NCBI GenBank assembly: GCA_037127255.1
Contig: JBANSL010000013.1
Location: 14,156,688 to 14,220,687, forward strand
Origin: Persicaria tinctoria
Taxonomy: Eukaryota; Streptophyta; Magnoliopsida; Caryophyllales; Polygonaceae
Direction: 5' to 3'
DNA length: 64,000 nt
In this document: positions 57,640 to 64,000 of the stretch, piece after piece
How positions within the stretch are numbered: position 1 is the stretch's first letter
Layout: each line of letters begins with the position of its first letter
The notes under the pieces: model-generated
Told to the model about the DNA's origin: nothing
Seen by the model: the letters and a program-made list of their open reading frames with translations, nothing else
Databases searched by the model: none
Program-made: the position numbers and the translations under genes

Positions 57640-58717
57640 TAAATACTCCAACCAATATATATCTAAATTGGATTTGCAATGTGAAGAGTTGAGACTTGCA
57701 ATAGCTCCTAACAGTCTCCTGTCATTCAAATGTTGAATAAGATAGGGATAAACTCTAAAAATAAAATAAGATTGTTGCTTTAAAAGATAGGTAAGTTAAC
57801 TCATATCTTAAATTATAAGCTATATCATTTAAAAAATAAGCTAAGCTTATACATATCATTTGACAAATTAGCTGAACATGAATAATTTTATTATAATTTA
57901 TCCTTTTTTAAAAGGGTAAAAGTAAAACCGGATTATTTAATAAATGTAAAGTCTTATGAAAACAAATCATTTCATTAAATACAAATAAGCTTGAATTAAG
58001 ATTATTTTAATCTTTTTAAACAATACAAATAGAGGTTTAATGGGTTGGTGGTCTTATGAAAAGATAACTAAGGGTGGTTTAGTGTAATTTAAATTTTTAT
58101 GGGTGGTTATGTGAAAAGTACCATAATTTACGGGTGGTTATGTGTAATTTACCCATAATTATAATATGTTAAATATTGCCTTTTTAATTTTTAAAAATTG
58201 TAAAACATGATTTTCAAAATAATTTTATGAATATATAAAAATAGATGCTAGTAACATAAATATAATTTTTTTAAGATTAAATATATGCCAAAATATTTTT
58301 GTGTTGTAGGAAGTGGAGTAGGGAGTGAAATAGGAGATCTCCATTGACGCCTAGGTATATGCACCCACAATAGGTTTTATATAAACTTAGTCTAACAGAT
58401 CATAGATTTGTTTCACCCTTAATTTGACACGTGTCTATAATCATTGCACTCAGAGTGAAAAAAGTAACAAACGGATCTAAGATCCATTCGGCAAATTCAG
58501 GAAATAAAATAAAAAAGAATGAATCTTTGATCCTTTTTTTTAAGTTTCAAACTTTTTTGTTTTAAAATTATAACACGAATGGATTAGGGATCTGTTTGTG
58601 TTATTTTTCAAAATCATGATCTCTTTGTATTATTTTAAAAAAAATTATAATAATTATTGGACATGTGTCAAATTGTAGGGTAAACGGAATCTAGGATCCG
58701 TTATGTCTGAGTGCATA

Positions 58718-60480
58718 TCTATTAATATTACTAATTCTGCTAGCATTTTGCTGACGTGTCACGCCCATAATTAAAGTTGAATTTTTTATTTAAATGAGAT
58801 TTTATTATTGGTCAATATTATTATGGAAACTTTAAAATATTTGTTTCCTATTTTAAATATGATTTGAATCCATTCCTTTTTTTTTTCGGTTATATTGCCG
58901 TAAATATTGAGACATATTTCCATTTTTTTTTCCGATTGCAATATATCTATCTATTAATATTACTAATTCTGCTAGCATTTTGCTGACGTGTCACGCCCAT
59001 AATTAAAGTTGAATTTTTTATTCAAATGAGATTTTCTTATTGGTCAATATTATTATGGAAACTTTAAAATATTTGTTTCCTATTTTAAATATGATTTGAA
59101 TCCATTCCTTTTTTTTTTATTTTCGGTTATATTGCCGTAAATATTGAGACACGTTTCCATTTTTTTTTTCCGATTGCAATATATCTATTATATATCTATC
59201 TATTATCTATTATCTATCTATCTATCTATCTATTAATATTACTAATTCTGCTAGCATTTTGCTGACGTGCCACGCCCACAATTAAAGTTGAATTTTTTAT
59301 TCAAATGAGATTTTCTTATTGGTCAATATTATTATGGAAACTTTAAAAGATTTGTTTCCTATTTTAAATATGATTTGAATCCATTCCTTTTTTTTATTTT
59401 CGGTTATATTGCCGTAAATATTGAGACATGTTTCCATTTTTTTTTGTGATTGCAATATATCTATCTATCTATCTATCTATTAATATTACTAATTCTGCTA
59501 GCATTTTGCTGACGTGCCACGCCCACAATTAAAGTTGAATTTTTTATTCAAATGAGATTTTCTTATTGGTCAATATTATTATGGAAACTTTAAAAGATTT
59601 GTTTCCTATTTTAAATATGATTTGAATCCATTCCTTTTTTTTATTTTCGGTTATATTGCCGTAAATATTGAGACATGTTTCCATTTTTTTTTGTGATTGC
59701 AATATATCTATCTATCTATCTATTAATATTACTAATTCTGCTAGCATTTTGCTGATGTGTCACGCTCACAATTAAAGTTGAATTTTTTATTCAAATGAGC
59801 TTTTCTTATTGGTCAATATTATTATGGAAACTTTAAAATATTTGTTTCCTATTTTAAATATGATTTGAATCCATTCTGTTTTATTTTATTTTCGGTTATA
59901 TTGTCGTAAATATTGAGACATGTTTCCATTTGTTTTTTCCGATTGCAATATATCTATCTATCTATTAATATTACTAATTCTGCTAGCATTTTGCTGACGT
60001 GTCACTCTCACAATTGAAGTTGAATTTTTTATTCAAATGAGCTTTTCTTATTGGTCAATATTATTATGGAAACTTTAAAATATTTGTTTCCTATTTTAAA
60101 TATGATTTGAATCCGTTCCTTTTTTTAATTTTCGGTTATATTGTCGTAAATATTGAGACATGTTTTCATTTTTTTTTTCCGATTGCAATATATCTATCTA
60201 TCTATTAATATTACTAATTCTGCTAGCATTTTGCTGACGTGTCACTCTGTAAATTAAAGTTGAATTTTTTAATCAAAAGTTTTATTTCTTATTAATCGAT
60301 GTTATTAAGGGAAGTTTAAATATTTGTTTCCTATATTATATTCATCACAATCGTATTAAAAATATCTAGACAATTAATTCAAATGTCAAAATAAAAATCT
60401 ATTAATTAATAATAATAATACTAATTCTGCTATCATTTTTTTGACATGTCACGCCCACAATTAAACTTAATTTTTTTATT
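58718..60480 (+). repeat. Tandem array of the Helitron 5' end, unit about 240 bp
   Basis: The word TATTAATATTACTAATTCTG starts units at 58720, 58952, 59231, 59478, 59721, 59963 and 60203, and a degenerate eighth at about 60399. Each unit opens with TCTA repeats and continues through GCTAGCATTTTGCTGACGTG and TTGGTCAATATTATTATGGA. Periods are 232 to 279 bp; the longer ones come from TCTA expansion. Confidence 0.93.
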
Positions 60481-61177
60481 CAAATAGTATTTTCTTATTG
60501 GTCAACATTATTGCTGAAATTTTAAAATACACGTTTCATATTTTGAACATATTTGTTTCCTATTTTTATACTAACCAAAAGTTTCTTTTCTTATTAATCG
60601 ATATTAATAAGGGATGTTTTTTTCTTACAATTTACTTATTTTACTTATTTTTGAATTTTTTTTTCTTACAATTTACTTATTTTAGATATCTTAAATGACT
60701 ATCGAAAAATAAATAATATTTTAAGACTTACAAGCATTACTAATGATTATTTTACATCTTAGATGAGGCTTCTTAGATCACTTTTCTACCTTTTAGGATC
60801 TTTTTATTTTTACCATCTTACCTTTATTTTCACTATTAATTTCCCTCTCTTTCTAGCCATCTTTCTAATGAAAATAATGAATAAGTTATGTATATCTACA
60901 TAACTTCAAAAGTATTCGCACAATTATGTGCTTATGACAATAATTATATACGGAGTATTTATTTCAATTATATTAGGTGGTGTGTTTGAGTATTATTACT
61001 ACTTTACCTTATTAAATCATTTTAAAATTTTGTATTGTATCTCTTTCCAACTAATTTATAAATTACAAAAAAAAACTTTATACGTACATATTTTTGTTAT
61101 AAACAAGTATATATTAATATAGTACTATTATAGATATAGATATATAAAATAATGTTCAAATTAAAATGGATCAAACT

Positions 61178-61209
61178 CCCGTGCCTTCAAGGCACGGGTA
61201 TTACACTAG
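61178..61209 (+). terminator. Helitron 3' terminal hairpin and CTAG end
   Basis: A perfect 8-bp stem with 5-base loop, 11 bases before the end. In Helitrons this hairpin signals termination of strand transfer; it is not a transcription terminator. Confidence 0.85.
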
Positions 61210-61622
61210 TAGCACCTAATCTTGGTGCATATAGCAACAACCGTTTAATATATATAGTATGGAGTATGGTTTTTACCAATTTTTTTTAAAAAAAATGTGT
61301 AAATACTAAATGACATATTTTATTGAAGAGAGTGAGTATGAGACAAGATTGATGGAAAATATTCGATTAGATTTAAATGATTAGCATTTTTAAAGGGAAA
61401 TTCATCATGGTAGACACGAACTTTTGCAAATTCCATATAGTGCATAATGTTTTGACAAATTTCATGTGGTATCGACAATGTTTTACAAAAAAAAAAAAAT
61501 TATGATGACCACAAGGTTTGATAAATTGCCTTATATAATCATATCTTACATTTCTATGATTGTGACATTAAAAATAAGAATAATAGTGGGGGGTCATATC
61601 GTTAAATACTTAAATATAATTT

Positions 61623-62180
61623 AAAATGCAAGGCTGATTGACATGAAGCAAGCAATAAAACAAAAATGAAAGGTAAGAAACGAAGAGGAAAGCATATAAA
61701 AAGGACGAGACCCCCTCATTAAGTTTACAAAATTAATGTAGATGGGGCAGTAAACAAAGACGGAATGTGCAAAATAGGGGGTATTGCCAGAAATTAGAAT
61801 GGAGAAGTAGTCGAAGTCTTCCAAGAAAAGACTACTAAGGGATCAGTGATTTTCACCGAAGCCCTGGTTGTGTACAAGGGGATAGAGCTAGCTTGTAGAA
61901 GAGGCTGACATAATGTTATCATTGAAGGGGACAGTTTATCAGTGATCAAAGCTACCATAGGAGATACAAACATATCATGAGAAATTCTGAGGATCATTGA
62001 GAGCATTAGAAGATTGAAGACTCAAGTTAACACAATCACCTTTGAGACATATCTTCAGGGAAGCAAATACAACAGCAGATTTTATTGCTTTGTAACATCA
62101 TCTGTAAGGATGATTAAGATCGTTCTTCTCTAGAAGACGCTCTACTTTTTGCCCACTATGAAAAAAAGTAAAAAAAAGAA
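61623..62180 (+). pseudogene. 5'-truncated LINE: RNase H domain remnant
   Basis: Reads INVDGAVNKDGMCKIGG, FTEALVVYKGIELACRRG and HNVIIEGDSLSVIKATI, the RNase H pattern of plant L1 ORF2 C-termini (Asp, Glu, Asp positions kept). In-frame TAG and two TGA codons sit where Gln/Trp would fit. A-rich tail at 62157-62180; TSD CTTAAATATAATTT / CTCAAATATAATTT (61609-61622, 62181-62194). Confidence 0.82.
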
Positions 62181-62200
62181 CTCAAATATAATTTTTATAA

Positions 62201-62506
62201 GGGCAAATTGCATAAAATAGCACGAACTTTAGGTATAGTTGCGGTCGGTGGCACGAACTTAAAAAATTACAAAAATAATCACTAACTTTGAGGTTTAGTT
62301 GCGGTCAGTGGCACGTACCACTTATCTCACTAATGTGGACTAATGGGGGTGCTTACATGGAATTTTTTTTTAATAAAAAAGATAAGTGGTACGTGCCACT
62401 GACCGCAACTAAACCCCAAAGTTGGTGATTATTTTTGTATTTTTTTAAGTTCGTGCCACCGACTGCAACTATACCTAAAGTTCGTGCTATTTTATGCAAT
62501 TTTCCC
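62201..62506. mobile_element. Hairpin MITE, MULE-type
   Basis: Two arms of about 125 bp (GGGCAAATTGCATAAAATAG, CACGAACTTTAGGTATAGTT, GTGGCACGTACCACTTATCT) are inverted almost perfectly around a 50-bp loop. The 9-bp TSD TTTTTATAA / TTTTTACAA has one mismatch. A transcript would fold into a long hairpin. Confidence 0.88.
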
Positions 62507-63223
62507 TTTTTACAATAAAAAACTAATATGGAGTACAAATTGGATATGTAAATAAAGTCTAGCTAGAATCCAATTTATATTCAAAATTAGTTTATTTTAC
62601 AAAAATTAAAAATCTAGTCATTGAACAATGTGGCACCATGTCAATAAATTTTTAAACATCCAACTGCCACCAAAAACTAATATTGATTCATGGGTGATAA
62701 CTTGTATTATTTTTAGCCATTTTTCCTTCAAATAAAAACTAAACAATAAGAACAAGTCAAAAATTAAATGCTCAGTATATATTTTAAAAGAAGATATTAA
62801 AATTGGTTGGATTATCTCTAAGGAATTGAAATATATATTAAAATTTTATTTTTTAGAAAGATTCAAACTAATGCACAATGTTATAAAGTGTTTTCCAAAA
62901 TAATGTACAACAATGCTATCTTTATAGCTTTTTTAAAATCAAAATCTCAAATTTCTAATATTAAAACATCATGTGTTTATCACATAAACTTTTTCAAAAT
63001 ACCATGTGAAATTTGTCAAAACTTTAATTTACCACACGGAATTCATAAAAGGTTGTGGTCACCAAGATAAATTTTCTTTTTATTATTTATGGATTTATCC
63101 TTTTCGGAAAATGATTTCCAAATTCAAGTTTTTAATATATGTCTATAGAACATCTATGTTAAAAGGTACTACTATACGCATAGCCAAAATATCGTTAAGC
63201 CCATGGCATGGTTACAATATCGA
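62507..63223. other. AT-rich spacer
   Basis: No gene. 62870-63070 shows weak inverted similarity to 61395-61530 (CATGTGAAATTTGTCAAAAC against GTTTTGACAAATTTCATGTG), perhaps ends of one decayed element bracketing the LINE remnant and hairpin MITE. Confidence 0.4.
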
Positions 63224-63357
63224 CATTCGGAGTCGATAATCATTTTTGTTTGAAAGCAGCATGCCAACATAGACTTCTCAAGTCGGCAGAATGTCTACCT
63301 CCAAAAGCCAATGTTGGCAAATTGTTTTCAAACAAAAATATGTACCAACTCCGGATG
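63224..63357. ncRNA. Candidate miRNA-like hairpin
   Basis: Arms 63224-63270 and 63311-63357 pair with a few mismatches (CATTCGGAGTCGATAATCAT, TTTTTGTTTGAAAGCAGC, GCCAACAT against the inverted CATCCGGAGTTGGTACATAT and so on) around a 40-base loop. The shape suits a plant pre-miRNA or young inverted repeat. No expression evidence. Confidence 0.35.
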
Positions 63358-63788
63358 CTAGTGACGTGACTGTAAATTTACCGTACGAATATCAAACCGA
63401 TGTTTAAAATATATCAATATTACACCCCCATATATCTTACAATTTAATTCCTTTGAATTTCTGGACACACTTTTTTAAAAACCATATTATATAAAGTATC
63501 AAATTTTCTAATAATTATGAAATTATTTTTTAAAATTAATATTTTATAAAGTTTTATTATTTTTAGATTTTACACCTATTTTAGTTGAGCAACCAGCCAG
63601 CAGGTTGAGCAGCTTTTGGACCCTAACGTGATAGCCTGAGAGGAACAGAATAGGAGACCTTTTGAAACTAATTCACTCGTTCCTCCTCCCTCAAAAGCAA
63701 CCTCGTTGATAGTATCATCCAAGTTTGAGATCTTTAAAACTAAAACATTAATTCCTTTATCTAAAGTTAGAATGTTAGATTATTAGTA
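63358..63788. other. Non-coding spacer
   Basis: I see no gene, repeat end or RNA here. Confidence 0.4.
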
Positions 63789-64000
63789 CTCTCCATCCGA
63801 TCCAAAAAAATTGTCGTTTGACTTTTTAACACGTATTTTAAGGAGATAAAAACTATATAAAATATCAACTTTTTTTAAATTATTTTTTTACAACTTAATA
63901 TTTGTTGGTAATAAGTATTAGATTATAAAAAAATAAAATAAAAAAGGTAATATATTATATAGTTTTTAGCTCCTTAAAATACGTATTAAAAAGTCAAACG
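63789..64000. mobile_element. Stowaway-like MITE cut by the window end
   Basis: CTCTCCATCCGATCC after TA resembles a Stowaway TIR. GTCGTTTGACTTTTTAACAC at 63813 is inverted at 63980-64000 (AAAAAGTCAAACG). The right TIR lies beyond the window. Confidence 0.7.

Larger units (their letters stand above)
49890..58154. mobile_element. MULE-type MITE, host of the LINE
   Basis: Ends GGGTAAATTACACATAAC and inverted GGGTAAATTACACATAACC. The 9-bp TSD ATAATTATA (49881-49889, 58155-58163) sits exactly at the loop of the outer element. Its left arm is continued beyond the LINE at 57306-57360 (CACATTAAACCTCTATTT, inverted at about 58026). Without the LINE it is about 0.95 kb. Confidence 0.88.
49710..58351. 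mobile_element. Outer foldback MITE split by a MULE MITE and LINE
   Basis: 49710-49889 and 58155-58351 are inverted copies (AATTGAGATCTTCTACTTC vs AATGGAGATCTCCTATTTC; TTTTTATATATTCATAAAAT in both). Taken together without the insert they form an approximately 370-bp hairpin element. TA flanks both ends (49708-49709, 58352-58353), weak support for a mariner-type TSD. Confidence 0.65.
58718..61209 (+). mobile_element. Non-autonomous Helitron with both termini
   Basis: Begins TC (TCTATTAATATTAC) after host A (58717). Ends with hairpin CCCGTGCC TTCAA GGCACGGG (61178-61198) and TATTACACTAG, followed by host T (61210). This is the canonical TC...CTAG insertion between A and T with no TSD. About 2.5 kb with no Rep/helicase. 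The 5' end is repeated about eight times in tandem. Confidence 0.9.

Noticed and set aside
58718..60480. Possible CRISPR array because of regularly spaced repeats
   Set aside because: Units are about 240 bp and contiguous, in plant DNA, and belong to a Helitron; no short repeats with unique spacers.

Overview
This window is repeat-rich plant nuclear DNA, most likely from a eudicot. The evidence is Ty1/copia elements with tRNA-iMet-type primer sites, an L1 LINE, Helitrons, a CACTA element, Stowaway, hAT, MULE and Tourist MITEs, plant gene fragments with GT-AG introns, and a tRNA-Glu gene. Only two host loci look intact: a signal-peptide-bearing Tyr/Pro-rich extensin-like cell-wall protein (21882-22709) and tRNA-Glu(UUC) (46403-46474, minus). 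The other host-derived genes are broken: a UDP-galactose-transporter-like pseudogene (8433-9430), an F-box pseudogene stopped by a 30-bp tandem duplication (10003-11115, minus), a second frameshifted F-box pseudogene (44646-45673), and an extensin remnant (46085-46240).

Layout. 1-7.9 kb: 5'-truncated Sirevirus-like copia element (gag, pol, extra env-position ORF, 3' LTR) carrying a repeated 12-bp palindromic word, TCAAGRYCTTGA. 8.4-11.2 kb: transporter and F-box pseudogenes. 11.3-13.6 kb: long-TIR MITEs, a tRNA-derived SINE and a complete 526-bp TRIM. 14.9-20.35 kb: short-LTR copia element (copia-1) with a hAT MITE in gag. 21.4-23.0 kb: extensin-like gene, whose flanks are duplicated at 11.9-13.6 kb. 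23.0-27.3 kb: non-autonomous CACTA element carrying RPS10-like and exportin-7-like exons. 28.9-44.4 kb: Helitron nest, interrupted by a second copia element (copia-3, 36354-40702), a Stowaway MITE, a CATCA-type satellite and a W-box palindrome. 44.6-46.5 kb: F-box and extensin remnants and tRNA-Glu. 48-58.35 kb: MULE MITE, then a four-level nest (foldback MITE, MULE MITE, full-length L1, hAT MITE). 58.7-61.2 kb: a Helitron with both termini and about eight tandem copies of its 5' end. 61.6-64 kb: LINE fragment, hairpin MITE, miRNA-like hairpin and a Stowaway cut by the window end.

There is no operon or pathway here. The window is mainly a record of successive insertions, and many boundaries can be fixed from target-site duplications (TSDs) read directly: AATAT, TTTTA, AAAAG, AAG, ATGTTAAG, ATAATGGG, ATAATTATA, TATTAACTT and a 17-bp LINE TSD. 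Items that stand out are the Sirevirus palindromic word, the Helitron with iterated 5' ends, Helitrons inserted repeatedly at one site, the gene-carrying CACTA element, and the long uncharacterised ORF in the ORF1 position of the L1.
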